A stretch of DNA of 64,000 nt, from NCBI GenBank assembly GCA_037951105.1, contig JBAMJV010009403.1, positions 1-64,000 on the forward strand, given 5' to 3'. Position numbers and translations under genes: made by a program. This document shows positions 11,877 to 23,550 of this stretch, piece by piece. A model generated the notes under the pieces. The model ran no database searches and was not told the DNA's origin. It saw only the letters and a program-made list of their open reading frames with translations. Source of the stretch: Echinarachnius parma (taxonomy: Eukaryota; Echinodermata; Echinoidea; Clypeasteroida; Echinarachniidae). Positions within the stretch are counted from its first letter, which is position 1. Every line of letters begins with the position of its first letter.

Positions 11877-13430
11877 TATGCCACGAAAAGGCATCGAAAA
11901 TGATGAGGATGAATGTAACACCCACATAAAGTGTCAGATCGAACAAGCTTGTAATTTTGATTTTACAAATAAAAAACGAATGTGTAGAAATCATCCCTTC
12001 ATCGAAATAAAAAATATCGGCCAGTAATTGTGTTTAACTGAAATAGCATAATATTACAACAATATTGTAGTTATTCTTGTGAAAGTATTGTACATTTTTG
12101 TAATGGTGTGCCACGAAAAGTGTCTCGGAAATGGATAATAGACATTGTCAGTTTTACGAGTCAAAGTTATTTTTGTTTAGTATTCGCTTACGCGCGTTGT
12201 TCGATCACAATTTGTGCACGGTTCACGCATAGCCAAGGGGGGTCGCCGCAATCCGCTGGCAGCTAGTGAGCAAAATTTTGCACGGGCGAAGGCTCGTAGT
12301 GCAATATATACGATGAGGTACATAACTCTGCGAAAATTTGATTTAAAGCCCTAAATTTGTTCAGGCAAGCTGTTAAAGGACAGTTTCTTTCATATAAGAC
12401 AAAACCTTGCAACATTTGAAATTTGGCTTGCAAAAGGCGGACACTCCCTTAAATAAGTTATCTATAGAAGTTATATTTCTATTCATCAACATATTATGTA
12501 GGATTATGTGTATAAGTGTTCATATAAATACATTTATTAAACTTAGATTTCGTGCATTTGTAATATTAAAATGAAGATTATTAGTTGTGTAAAGCGTATT
12601 TAATTTTGCCTCTGTTATTAGATTTTCTGAAAGGAGACAATTTATTAGTGTCATTGTTATTACTGTAAGTGATATTTGTATCATAATCAAAGCTTCTTAT
12701 TTTATCCTACAAGTTGGTCAAACTATCAAACATATATTTGATGTATACTATGTGGCAACATAGTATACGAGTAACAATATTTCTTGGGAAAACGTATGGA
12801 ATAATATAACATTCTTGAGACTCTCTGGTGATCCCCATCCATGTTGTACAGTGCGGAGGCGCTGGCATTGGTAGATGGCAAGCTAGTGGTGGCAGAACAG
12901 AACAAGCTACTATCTTTGCAATGATAAACAAAGCCAGCAGTAAGAGGAACTTTATGAAATAGAAAGTCACAGGACCAGCGCAAGTAGGCTAGGATAATCG
13001 AATTCATATTTCAGCAGGGTTAAAACTTGACTCCGCTTTGGTAATTAAATTAGTATACACACTCTAAACAATATACGTAAGCTATAATACAAGCCAGGGA
13101 GAATGCAAATTTCCAATCATATTTTATTCAAATTTAATTTGTCTTTGAGTAATGATTAATCAAAGTAATTACATACACAAATCCAAGGTGATCAGTGATC
13201 ACTATAATATATGAATATAAAAACGTTTTAGTTTTTAACTTTCAGGCGGTTTTCATAATGACTTTCATAATGAGAACAATCCATGCCAATACTATTAATA
13301 TTGTTGAAGAATGCATTTACTGCAGGATATTATAAAATCGTGTGCAACGTTATTCTCATCACCCACGAATCGAAATAGTTTAATACATATCGTTAATGTA
13401 ATTGATATATCGATCCATCCGCTGTTTGAA
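11877..13430. other. No gene seen; one perfect hairpin at 12743-12768
   Basis: This is mostly AT-rich sequence. 'gtatactatgt ggca acatagtatac' (12743-12768) is a perfect 11-bp stem with a 4-base loop. A short GC-richer patch at 12185-12300 has no recognisable frame. The two overlapping minus-strand frames at 12707-13007 resemble nothing known. Confidence 0.45.
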
Positions 13431-13439
13431 GTGTTTAGA

Positions 13440-14791
13440 CGGATATTTCAGTTTGGTTCATAGGTGTTGAGAGTAAATATATATTTGGCTTATCTTGATT
13501 GATTAAACAATTGTCTTTTAACTCTTCTGAAATAAATAATGGTACTCTCTGTTTATGTTAATGGAAAGTGGTGTGCAATCCAATAATTTGATAAGACTGA
13601 GTAAGAACGTTGGAAAGGGGATAATGTGAAGGAGTGTCATAGAGCCTCTGCTAATTAAAATACAACGCTTCAGATAACTACAAAAAATATTATTTGACTT
13701 CACTAACGTTTACCTCTTCATACTAAGCTGTTCACGACCAACATGTTTATTGTATTACAATACATGTAAACAAAATGTGAAACACGAAAACACCATTCAG
13801 TGAGGTGGCTTTGTAGCGAGGACATGATTATTATGATTTTGTAATTCTTTTTGAGAAATATTTTGAGCAGTTATGAACCAGTTAATTAAACCGTTACTTT
13901 ATTTGTGATAACATGGTAAACGCCCAATCTATTCATGGTTTGCCTACGGTTTAACTATCGATTGACCATGGTTCAACAGTGGTGTAACGATAACTACACA
14001 TCATTCGTTGTGTTACCATGGTTTAAACAATGCGAGATCGTGGTTCAATTCTCAATCAAATATGCAGTCCATTACTCTGGGACGTCGTTGGATGTTTGAC
14101 ACATACAAATGGGGCCAGACAAGTGCCGTGGATTATCACAAACAATTTTTGGACATGGTTTAGCCTTGGTAAAAGCATGGTACAGACAGTTTGTTTTAAA
14201 GATAGGCCTACCATGTTTCAGCCAAAACTCTGGTATTACCAGGGTTTGATAGTGGATCGACAATGGGTATCTAAGATGATCAAATAAACTATATGGACTG
14301 CATTGCAAGAGACATCCAGTGTGAAACTGGGGACTTGCAGACATTAGGCTAATGGATATGGATGGATACAGATTCATCATGGCGTTGCATTGTGATCTCA
14401 ATCTCGGTTGCGTCCGCTTAGTAGTAGTAGTAGTATGATCAAATTAATCCAGCTGAGTCATCATAAGGGGAATCCCCGCTTTTTGAGAGCGTGGGGTCGC
14501 GCTGCGTGTGCGTTCGTGCTTATTGTAAATAACATGGTCGAATGCAATCCGCGCGTGGCTCCTTACAATGGAGCTGCTGCGAACATGGTTTGCAGCTTGT
14601 GCATGTGCTGCTCGCGACTATCCACATGTCATACATTTTGGCGGCTAGTTTTTATCCTTTTGTTCTTAGTGGCGCGCGCAGCGCCTCCTGTTTTAGAGAA
14701 ATGTTATGCGAGAAATACATGGAATAGAGCTTTAGAACCTCGGGCAAGTGAGTTCAAGTATCATTTAAGTGTCAAGGAACATCGTCAGATT
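13440..14791. repeat. Paralogous segment copy A, middle part, with ATGGTT motif cluster
   Basis: It aligns by eye with 27560-28815 over its whole length (for example 'gtggtgtgcaatccaat', 'ctcttcatactaagctgttc', 'ggggccagacaagtgccgtg'). At 13910-14260 the sequence is peppered with CATGGTT/AACCATGG motifs. The 181-codon frame starting at 14408 runs out of this segment into the transposon at 14800, and the partner copy does not keep it open, so it is not called. Confidence 0.75.
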
Positions 14792-14859
14792 CAAATACTC
14801 CCGGGGGGGCCACTCAACTATATTGCTGTACACACGCGCGACCACAGGTTTTTCAAACC

Positions 14860-15075
14860 CACCCTAAACAAGTTTTATCCATTGGTCAAATTTATACCTA
14901 TTCAAGTATTTTCGCGTGCTTTTTTGACAATTTTGCCCCCTAAACAAGTATAACCCCTAAAACATACCCTTATCAAGGTCTACGTCAATTGCTCTCAATT
15001 AAACCTCTAAAAATAATGGAAATGTTTAACCACCTTAAACATTTAACCCTAAACAAGGTCTACCTTAAATAAACC
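14860..15075. repeat. Subterminal ACCCTAAAC repeats of the 5.26 kb element (left side)
   Basis: 'ccctaaacaag' occurs three times here ('accctaaacaagtt', 'cccctaaacaagta', 'accctaaacaaggt') among 'acccctaaaac' variants. On the right side 'accctaaacgcg' and 'accctaaaacgcg' occur at about 19880 and 19943. Repeats just inside the TIRs are typical transposase-binding sites. That role here is inference. Confidence 0.6.
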
Positions 15076-15849
15076 TCTAATGTACATGTACTTGTCAATA
15101 AGAACTACAGTCAACTTCACACTAAGTTGAAACTTTGCCTCAGTTGAAGATATTCAAAAGACCTCTATTTTTTTTTTGGGGGGGGGTTATATAAGTTGAA
15201 TTTGTAAGTAAAAGCTTTTTCATGTTTTCATCAGTACCAGCAGATTCAATTTAAGTTTGACTGTATATCTGATAATACCGATTGCAATATCATACAGCAT
15301 GTGACAACGCCAAGGTATTTTATACAATGGATCGCAGGTCTCTCGAGATATTTGTGTATAGTTACTATACAAACAAATGATAACTACCATGTCTTGTTTC
15401 TGAAACATTTTGGAATAATTTATTTACACAAAATATGAACATCATTAAAACATACACCAAATCCTGAGTTCTTGAAATGGTTCAAACTGTTGTTGAGAAA
15501 CCTGAACAATGGGTAGAGGACTCAGTGGCGTAGCGAGGGTCAACGGATTGGGGGGCACAACTGCGAGGGAGCGGAGCGACCAACCCGTGGGCGCGTAGCG
15601 CCCGAGGGGGAGGGTGTGGGAGGGGGGTGTCCCCCTCCCACGGTAGGGAGCTTTTGCAATTTTTCACTCGAAATAATGCAATCTGGTGCATACCTTGGAA
15701 GAAAATTTGATAATACAGTCAAACCTGTCTATAGCGACCGCTCAAGGGACCGGCGAAAAGTGGTTGGTGTAGACAGGTGGTCTCATTAGACAGGTGGGCG
15801 GCCATTTTGAATTTCTGGTCGCATATTGTGCCTATATGCACATGTGTAA

Positions 15850-16050
15850 TTAATTGGCCATCTGTACACGCACGTGTCAGTGGACAGTTTAACATCTGAA
15901 CACTTCAATCTTAAATATCTTTTTAACGAAAGGGAAATTCAAAAAAACAAAACCTGTCCCATGCTTCTATTGATACAGCAAGGTATGAGGGAACCACCAC
16001 CATTACAATTTGGTTGTGAGGATTTGGACAATGTTACGAGATCCCTTTAA
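15850..16050 (+). mobile_element. MITE family G fragment
   Basis: It shares 'tctgaacacttcaatc', 'aaaacctgtcccatg' and 'gaggatttggacaatgttac' with the copy at 11484-11876. The left portion is missing. Confidence 0.65.
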
Positions 16051-16110
16051 AATAGACTCCTACCACATTTCTAACTATTAAAATCGTACAATACGCTAAA
16101 AACCCGTTCA

Positions 16111-16255
16111 GGGCCCCGTTGCAGGAAGAGAAACAATCGATTGTAAGATGCAATTAATGGTAAGTCAGATCACGTGTTTTTAGATGCGTAAATTTTTCTG
16201 ACTTACAATCAATTGTAACTTACAATCGATTGTATCTCTTTCTGCAACGGGGGCC
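16111..16255. mobile_element. Small MITE with GGCCCCGTTGCA ends
   Basis: Left 'ggccccgttgcaggaagaga' pairs with right 'tctctttctgcaacgggggc'. Just inside both arms is the palindrome 'acaatcgattgta'. At about 145 bp with no coding sequence it is a fold-back non-autonomous transposon. A PIF/Harbinger-type origin is possible but not shown. Confidence 0.8.
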
Positions 16256-17771
16256 TAGGACTGATTGATTAAATTGGTTAAGTGCCAACGAGAATATTTT
16301 GCCAAACCACGTCCACGTAATACATTATTAATACTCAGTAAAATAGTACTCCGCGCAATTGTTGAGAAACTAACCGGCTGTTCAAACATCAGATAGAAGG
16401 ACGCGATTTTATGATACTTATAATTATTTTAATAAATGTTCACTCTTTAGTACACATATAATTATCATTTATAATTATGTACTGAAACTACGTTTGAAAA
16501 ATATATACGAAAAATCTGTCGAATTCCTTATACTCGATGTAATAATGACCCTGGAATATTCAATCCCATATATTAGAGACTAAAATACTTGAATCGAAAT
16601 GTGATAGCTAGGTGACCAGCCAAAGTCAATCTATAAGCTGTCTGAAGTTTATTGTCATTATAAAAGTTTGTTTTATGCATTGACCTGCTCAGGATTGGAG
16701 CCTTGAGTGACCAGAGGCGATCGAGTTGATGCCTTGGTCACTCAAGCGCTAATTTTGTGGTCGTTATACGGGCCATTCTTGGTCACGTGTGTGACCCAAA
16801 ATATGAATTTTTTTGAAATAGGATGCTAATATTTCAATAAGTAAAGGAGGTATGATGATGTGAACTTCATATATGACTTGCATATGTTGAAGTCTTTCAA
16901 GTGTAACACAAAAGATTTTATTTAGATTACGTTACCCAAGGACAGAGGTAAAATGGCATCGGTCACGTGTGTGACTTTGCACGAGAGAGCATTTTTGAAG
17001 AAATTTTTTAAAACTCAATTTCACTTCGGAAATCCTGTGAGATATGAAAAGCTTAAATGTTCATATTAGTATCAGACAACAGGTATATATTATGTTAGTA
17101 AGAAAATGGTACAAAATTTTTTTTTACTCAAACAATTGTTTTTTAATGTATGTTGTTATGTGGGGATGTCTGGGTCACGTGTGTGACATTTTGGCCTGGT
17201 CACGTGTGTGACATGTGCAATGTGAATGGAAATGGAATTTTTCCAAATATCAGGTTTAGATAATTACATAAAGTTCAATTGTCACAAAGTTGGTATCAAC
17301 ATGTACAGGAGAGTAAAAGAAATAAGCTAGCTTGGTTATTTTTGGAGTTATTATTTTTTTGAATTATTGAAATATGTAAATTTATGCAAATGAGTAAGAA
17401 ATTTTCAAAATTTAGTATAAAATATACATTTTATAAAACCTTAGAAATTGATCTTTCTAATAATGGAATAAAAACAACTGAAAAAAACAAACTTCATTTT
17501 TTCCAAAAAAGTTTCACTTTTCAAAGAATGGCCCATACACAGATTTATATGTACGTCGGGACCCAAATAGGGTGGTCGCTGGTCGCGTTAGGCAGGTGGT
17601 CGCATTACGCAGGTCGCTTTAACACATGATTTTTCAGGGGAGGACCAGAGAGCGGTCCGTTATGAGCAGGTGGTCGATATAGACAGGTGGTCGCATTATC
17701 AGGTTTGACTGTACTAACTTTAAAGAAATCATGACTTAAATCATCTCCTCATGATTAGACTGCTATATATA

Positions 17772-18046
17772 CAGGGTGGCCCAGAAAGAATGCAACACCT
17801 ACGATCGTTTATTTCATCAACTTCAACGACCAAATGTCATTGTTTCTTGTTTGATTGGGTAGGAAACGACATTGCCCTCAGAAAATGACCCTAGGATCCA
17901 AACGCCTTACCCAAAATCAATGCTTATGGTATCATTTTATTTGAAAAAGAATGTTTCTACCCAATTAAACAAAAAACAATGACATTTGGTCGATGATGTT
18001 GATGAAATTAACGATCGTAGGTGTTGCATTCTTTCTGGCCACCCTG
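17772..18046. mobile_element. Mariner-like MITE, family C, complete
   Basis: TA precedes 'cagggtggcccagaaagaat' and the mirror 'attctttctggccaccctg' is followed by TA. The TIR continues through 'gcaacacctacgatcgtt'. At 275 bp it carries no transposase. It is the intact reference for the fragment at 1205-1395. Confidence 0.88.
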
Positions 18047-18289
18047 TATAGTATACAAACACAATCGAACCTACACACACACCAGACTCAAATACGCTCA
18101 CATCGTCCGTGCCTGTCTATATATTGTCCTACTTATTTGGGGGAGGGTGGGGGAGAGTGTGTGAGGGGGTTTACCCCCTCCCACGTGGAGAAATTTTTGA
18201 AATTGGTGTTTAAAATATCACTTTAGAAGTATGGTTATTATTTACCATTATCATTGTTATTATGCATTTTTGTAAGAATTATAGATATA

Positions 18290-18832
18290 AAGGGGTAGTT
18301 TTAGTTTTGGTAGAGAGGGCGTAGCACATCACAATTTTTTTGTGAGATAATGAAAACTGAGTGTCGAATTTGAGAGAACATGCAATTTTAATGGCAGAAT
18401 AAACTTTATTTGGTCAAAATCGGTCCAGAAACGGCTGAAATATCAATAAATATATTTGATCTTATAATTATTTGGGGGCCCAAATAATTAGATGATTTTT
18501 TCGAAAAATTAAAAAAAATACTTACACTTTTTCCAAAATTTTCAAAAGCGTTTTTTAAATAGTTGTTGATGATCTATCTACTTAATCATTATTTTAATAG
18601 AACATCACATGCATTATTTTGTATGAAAAATGGTTTGAAACCAATGCCTTTTTAGAAAGCGCCCTCTTGTGTTTTAATGGCTCTTTTTGAATGATAACAG
18701 GCTTTTTACTTAGTCGTTTGTAATTTAGTATACCTTTCGAGCATGGTGGAGTAATAACTATTAGTTTATAATGTTACTGTCCAGGTTTGGTAACTAAAGT
18801 TCAGCCTTACCAAAACTGTACTACCCCTTTAA
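18290..18832 (+). mobile_element. MITE family A, complete copy (543 bp)
   Basis: The left end is 'aaaggggtagttttagtttt' and the right end 'aaaactgtactacccctttaa', so the TIR is of the TAAAGGGGTAGT type. The interior has a palindromic 'aattatttgggggcccaaataatt'. Further copies lie at 33761-34303, 37354-37880, 32804-33370 (inverted) and, interrupted, at 58683 and 60252. 'gcgccctct' motifs sit inside both ends. Confidence 0.85.
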
Positions 18833-19559
18833 CTTCTAAAAAGGTGGGGGATGTTGGTATTTGTACAGGCCACCCCCGCATCAATAAGTGGGGGGATGGG
18901 ATATATCCCCCATCCCCCGGGATTTACGCCCGTGAACACACTAAAACACACGCTGTTGATCCCATGTGTATCTCCTGGTGGAACTATTGTTTCTGGCATA
19001 CATTTGAATTCAGATCTGTCTGATTAATAAAGTGGATCTGTAAATGATGTGTTTGATGTAGAAGGATCAGTTTCAAGAGAAGGGGAAAATGTTCTCTAAA
19101 GTGGAGGGCATTGCGAGGGAGCGAAGCGACCAAGCGGGGGAGGGGGTGTCCCCCTCCCACTGTAGGGAGCTTTTTGCATATTTTTGGCTTTAAATTGTGC
19201 GATTTGGTCCATACCCGAGACAAAAAATATTATATGATTCGTAGTTCAAGCTATGGAATCAAACATACATAATGTATGCATAAGAAAAAAGTGGGAGGGA
19301 AATGTATGGGGGGGGGGGGAATGTCCCCCTTCCCCGTCCCCCGCCTGTTGACGCCCATTTTCAAGTACCTTGTGACTAGACCCACGACACGGGTCCCTTG
19401 GGTTAGGTTCAGTAGACCATGCTCAACTGATGCAGATGTCGACTCTGGAGAAGATGACTGATGGTGCTCTTTGCCTAGACATTTTGGACTACGTATAGTG
19501 CAGCTATGCGAATGATTTAGACACATTTTGCTTAATTTCGGGTCGTTCGACATTTTTTT

Positions 19560-19640
19560 GTTTTTTTTGCCAAACGATTGGGGGGGGGGGGGGGCACGTG
19601 CCCCCCCCCCCCCCGTGCCCCCCGTAGCTACGCCACTAGA
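19560..19640. repeat. Facing poly-G and poly-C tracts beside a hAT-like end
   Basis: A 14-base G run, 'cacgtg', then a 14-base C run form a near-perfect fold-back immediately before 'gctacgccact'. This is the typical inner edge of the CAGTGGCGTAGC family here; compare 24247 and 24340. Confidence 0.7.
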
Positions 19641-20064
19641 GGTTACAATGATACAAGGGATATTATTCTAGGACACTCCCCTTCAAATGTGTCTCTCATA
19701 TTATGATTGTATCTCAGAGTTGAATGGGGACCTGGGAATGGTGGAGGGGGGCGGGGGGTATGATCGTGCGATCAAGGGACGTTCCCGAGATCTGGAATCC
19801 CCTGGAATCATTCGAAGTCGCACTAAATCCCCGGCAAACTCCAGACAAGTCCGGGAAACAAGTTTGGAGAAAAGGATACCCTAAACGCGTATTTGTTTAA
19901 ACTCCACAAACATACCCTTTTTTCAGATTTTGGCCTTTTTGACACCCTAAAACGCGTCACGCGCGTGACGCGCCCATGATCGGCAAAAAGTACCCTTTTT
20001 ACGCGTTTTTTTGGTCGCGCGTGTGTACAGCAATATAGTTGAGTGGCCCCCCCGGGCAAATACT

Positions 20065-21012
20065 TCATAAGTCATGGAACGATCAAAGTGACAACCTGTA
20101 TGGTAATCCAAACCATTGGAATAATATCACGACAACATTGATAGAAACACGCCATTTATGATTGACCCAACACCGTGTTTGTGTATAGCAATAGAAGAAT
20201 TGGATTGTCAGAACCAGCATGCATATATGCAGCGGGCCCTATATATCCATATAGAGGCATCATGAAAAAAAATCGGTAAGTGCACATGGTTATTGTGATG
20301 ACAGTATGTGTTGCAGACCTTAAATATGGTATAAATTAAAATTATACATATCATCACTAGCGTGGTTCTAGAAAGAGAGAGACAAAGAGAGGGCTAGGAA
20401 AATTGATTGATATTACATGATGACATGGTATAGTGTAGCTTTTTAAAGACAATTTACATGACATTTAATTGAAGGGAGATACGATTAAGAATATGTATGC
20501 ATCATGAAAGGGAGACGGATTTTGATCAAAGCGCACGGAACATTAACTACAAATTAAAAATGTAGATAAAAGTATATCATTTATTAACAACCTAAAATGA
20601 GAAATACGAAAGAAATGCTATATAGGGGCAAACTAACGTATACATAATATATAATATATTGTTTATAATTATGGAATATCAAATGTGTTGTTAGTTATAT
20701 TAACTGTATTTAGAATATCATGATTAAATAATTGTACATTCTCTATGCAGTTTTTATTATTATTTCACAAATTCGATTTCATTTGCATTTGTTAATTCTG
20801 TTCCGAAATAAGATGTTGGTAAATTTCGTTGAACAATACCTATCATTTGTTTAATTATAGCTCTGGCACATTACTAGTCCCCTTCTCTCAAATAAAAAAT
20901 AAATGTATAACCAATATAATGGTCACTCTTCCCCCCTACTCCAATAATAGTTGTACGATTCTTCTGAATGATTTTTCTTTTTTTACATAGAAAAAGAACG
21001 ATGTGTATCTTG
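20065..21012. repeat. Paralogous segment copy A, continuing
   Basis: It resumes the alignment with copy B at 28826-29800 ('gattgtcagaaccagcatgc', 'tatatatccatatagaggca', 'taaccaatataatg', 'gtacgattcttctga'). It contains a conserved GTAAGT donor-like site (GT at 20276) and a conserved acceptor-like 'acatag' then 'aaaaagaacga' (about 20990-21000). No coding frame is shared between copies. Confidence 0.75.
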
Positions 21013-21400
21013 TGAAAACAATGTTAATGGATCACTTTATAGGAGTTGTAAATATAGGCCTTCAAATGGTAATTGTTTATGATTTTATAAACGAATTGCA
21101 GTCAATCCTAGACAATCCACTTTTAGTTGGAAAGTCATTGTATCATATGGGAGACTTTAATTTGAATTGTTACTTTGTAATAATGATAACGGAAATGATG
21201 GTTTGTTAAATTTGTTAATGCCTTTCTCCTTATTGCCCCTAATCACTAAGCCAATACAAATAACATAAGTTTCCAGTACTTTAATTGATAATATTTGTTG
21301 CAATGTACATCCATATCCGCCCTCTGGAATTATAGTGTCTGACATGTCTGATCATTTCCCTGTATACTGTAGGTTGTCTTTGGGGAAATTAAATTGGCAG
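21013..21400 (+). pseudogene. LINE endonuclease fragment (APE-type)
   Basis: Two motifs of apurinic-like endonucleases can be read in broken frames: GDFNLN (about 21151) and SDHFPVY (about 21346-21366), the latter holding the catalytic Asp-His pair of the C-terminal half. Between them the frame is disrupted by stops. The N-terminal catalytic Asn/Glu motifs are missing, so nicking activity is not expected. Confidence 0.75.
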
Positions 21401-21401
21401 C

Positions 21402-22871
21402 ATGTCTATCCGTAAAGGTACTCCTGAAAATATTGCTAAATTGAGAGAAGCATTAATTGCAACTGATTGGAATGATGTTCTTTCTGACCAAAATGTTGAA
21501 AGTGCTTTTGATAATTTCTTTAATAGATTTATGTTGTATGATGAGAATGCTCCATTGGTTGCATGCAAAAAGAAAAATTATAATAAAGTTCCTCGTATGC
21601 CATGGATAACTCAATCAATATTAAGGTCAATTACTAAGAAAAATAAGTTGTATTATCAATATAAAAGGAGAAGCTCTGATTTTATGTGGAGAAAGTATTC
21701 TAATTATAGATATACTCTTACTTCTGTATTGCGTGTTGCCAAGAAAAAAATATTATTCTGCTTAATTTCAAATGACATTTAATAATATTAAGAATACATC
21801 GAAAGTCATAAGAAGTTTTGTTAAATCATCAGTCAAAATTCCAAATATTAAATGTATAAATGTGAATGGTTGTTCCGTAGAAGAGAGACAAATTATTTTG
21901 GAAAATTTTAAAGATTATTTGTGTAATGTTGGCTTGAAACTTCAGGACTCTATTCCTAGATGTCAGAGAAGCTTTATTGAGTTTATGCAAGAACCCAATA
22001 TAGATAGCCTATTTCTAATGCCCACGTATGAAATAGAATTGTTTAAACTTGTGAGCTCGCTTAAAAGTAATAAGAGCCCTGGCTTTGATGGCATAAAAAA
22101 TGAATTAATTAAGGATATTATACATGGAATTTCGATACCACTTGTTCATATTTTTAATTTATCTTTCTCATCTGGTATTGTACCTGAACAAATAAAAATT
22201 GCCAAGGTAGTGCCAATATTTAAAAAGGGTGATTCTCAAACATTAGGAAATTATAGACTCATTTCATTATTGACATCCTTTTTCAAAGATTTTAGAAAAG
22301 CCTATATATGATAGAACAGTAATATTTTTAAATAAGACTAAAATATTTTCAAAATTCCAGTTTGGTTTTCGTGAAAAGCACACCACTATACATGTTATCT
22401 TACACTTTGTTGATAAAGTAGCTCAAGCACTAGATAATCACCTTCATACAATTGGTATATTTTTGGATTTCTCTAAGGCGTTTTGATACTGTTGATCATG
22501 AAATTTGAATAAGTAAATTACTGAATTGTCATATTATGGAGTCAGGGGCATCGCTATTAGTTGGTTCAGGAGCTATTTAACCGACATAAAACACATGTAT
22601 CATTGAATGGAATTGACTCGAGTCATCAAACTATATCTTGTGGAGTCCCTCAGAGATCCCTTCTTGGCCCCTACTTTTTATATTATATATTAATGATTTT
22701 TTTCTTTCATCTGATGTCCTATCTTTTATATTTTTTGCAGATGATTCAAGTGTATTTTGTTCTCATAAAAACCCTGAAGTTTTATTAGATACAGTTAATA
22801 GTGATTTAAAGAAAGTTATCTTGTGGATTCATGCAAATAAGTTGTCTTTGAACCTTCAAAAGACAAACTAA
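21402..22871 (+). pseudogene. LINE reverse transcriptase, frame-broken
   Basis: The RT blocks appear in order. They are SNKSPGFDGI (block 1), KIAKVVPIFKKGD and NYRLISLL (block 2), QFGFREKHTT and FLDFSKAF (block A), CGVPQRSLLGP with LFILYINDF (block B), and FADDSSVF (block C, with the two catalytic Asp). WIHANKLSLN follows. At least four breaks (about 21782, 22300, 22484, 22500-22560) and a Q-to-R substitution in block B (GVPQRS for GVPQGS) show it is dead. The SPGxDGI and FADD motifs fit CR1/L2-related clades. Clade assignment is inference. Confidence 0.88.
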
Positions 22872-22902
22872 ATGTTTTTTAGTAACTCCCTAAAGGATTT
22901 AT

Positions 22903-23550
22903 TTGGAGATGATTTTTGATGATGTTAATGTTGTGAGAGTAACTTCCACCAAGTTTCTTGGGCTACACATTGATGAGAAGCTGTCTTGGGCATCTAGTAA
23001 TATTTGTAAAGTTGTGTCTAGAAATACTGATCTAATTTATAAATTAAGTTCTTTTGTCACACAAGAATTTGTGCTTATTTTATATTCTACTTTAATTTTG
23101 CCTTAAATCTCAATTATGGAGTGCTGGCATGGGGGAAGTCATTTAAAACGCAACTAGATAATATTTGTTTTGCCCAGAAAAGGGTGGTTAGAGTTGTTTT
23201 TAATGTAAATTATCGTGCTGATACTAATGTTTGGTTCTATAGTAATAGGTTATTGAAGGTTGAAGACATTTACTTTTTACAGTTAGGCGCAATTATGTAT
23301 GGTTTTGAAAATGGTACTGTCCCAAATGCGCTAGTACAAATATTTCGAAACAACATCAAATTCATAGCTATAATACAAGGCAGGCAACTGCACTTCATAT
23401 ACCACGTGTAAGAACTGCTTTTGTACTGGTTGTACGTACTGGTCCCAAGTTTTGGAACTCACTTCCTATCAACGTAACTAGTTCTGTCAGGGTCTTTGTT
23501 TTTAAACGCAAATTTAAATTACATTTATTGAGTAACTATGCTGAGAATAT
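22903..23550 (+). pseudogene. LINE C-terminal region
   Basis: It holds the post-RT segment with FLGLHIDEKLSW (typical 'thumb' motif), then CFAQKRVVRVV, and a tail ending GPKFWNSLPINV and FKRKFKLHLL as in L2/CR1-type elements. Frames at 22903 and 23121 are separated by a stop or frameshift. An in-frame stop ends the tail at about 23550. Confidence 0.8.

Larger units (their letters stand above)
15716..17711. mobile_element. pogo/mariner-like non-autonomous element, about 2.0 kb
   Basis: The ends 'cagtcaaacctg' and 'caggtttgactg' are flanked by TA on both sides (TA target duplication). Next to both ends lie repeated 'caggtggtcgc'-type units. There is no transposase. The interior holds a small MITE (16111-16255), a family G fragment (15850-16050) and four copies of GGTCACGTGTGTGAC. 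The Tc1/mariner superfamily call rests on TA and TIR style only. Confidence 0.7.
15523..19637. mobile_element. hAT-like element with CAGTGGCGTAGC ends, nested
   Basis: It begins 'cagtggcgtagcg' and ends 'gctacgccact'. The same ends bound the short copies at 24220-24387 and 30302-30420. The flanks 'agaggact' and 'agaggtta' agree at five of eight bases, so an 8-bp target duplication is only hinted at. Inside are G/C tracts, the 'gagggagcg(g/a)agcgacc' repeat at both sides, and further nested elements. It carries no transposase and lies wholly within the 5.26 kb element. Confidence 0.6.
14792..20064. mobile_element. 5.26 kb DNA transposon with 44-bp TIRs and 8-bp target duplication
   Basis: The ends at 14800-14843 and 20013-20056 are perfect 44-bp inverted repeats, starting CCCGGGGGGGCCACTCAACT. 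They are flanked by the direct repeat CAAATACT (14792-14799 and 20057-20064). Paralogous copy B reads 'caaatacctcat' straight through near 28815, an empty site. No transposase was found inside. The interior is filled with other nested elements, so it moved as a non-autonomous element or was later invaded. An 8-bp duplication fits hAT-, P- or Merlin-type transposases, but the terminal sequence does not let me choose. Confidence 0.9.

Noticed and set aside
14408-14953. 181-codon open frame, the longest in the left part
   Set aside because: It crosses the junction at 14800 into the 5.26 kb transposon, and the paralogous copy at 28440-28815 does not keep the frame.
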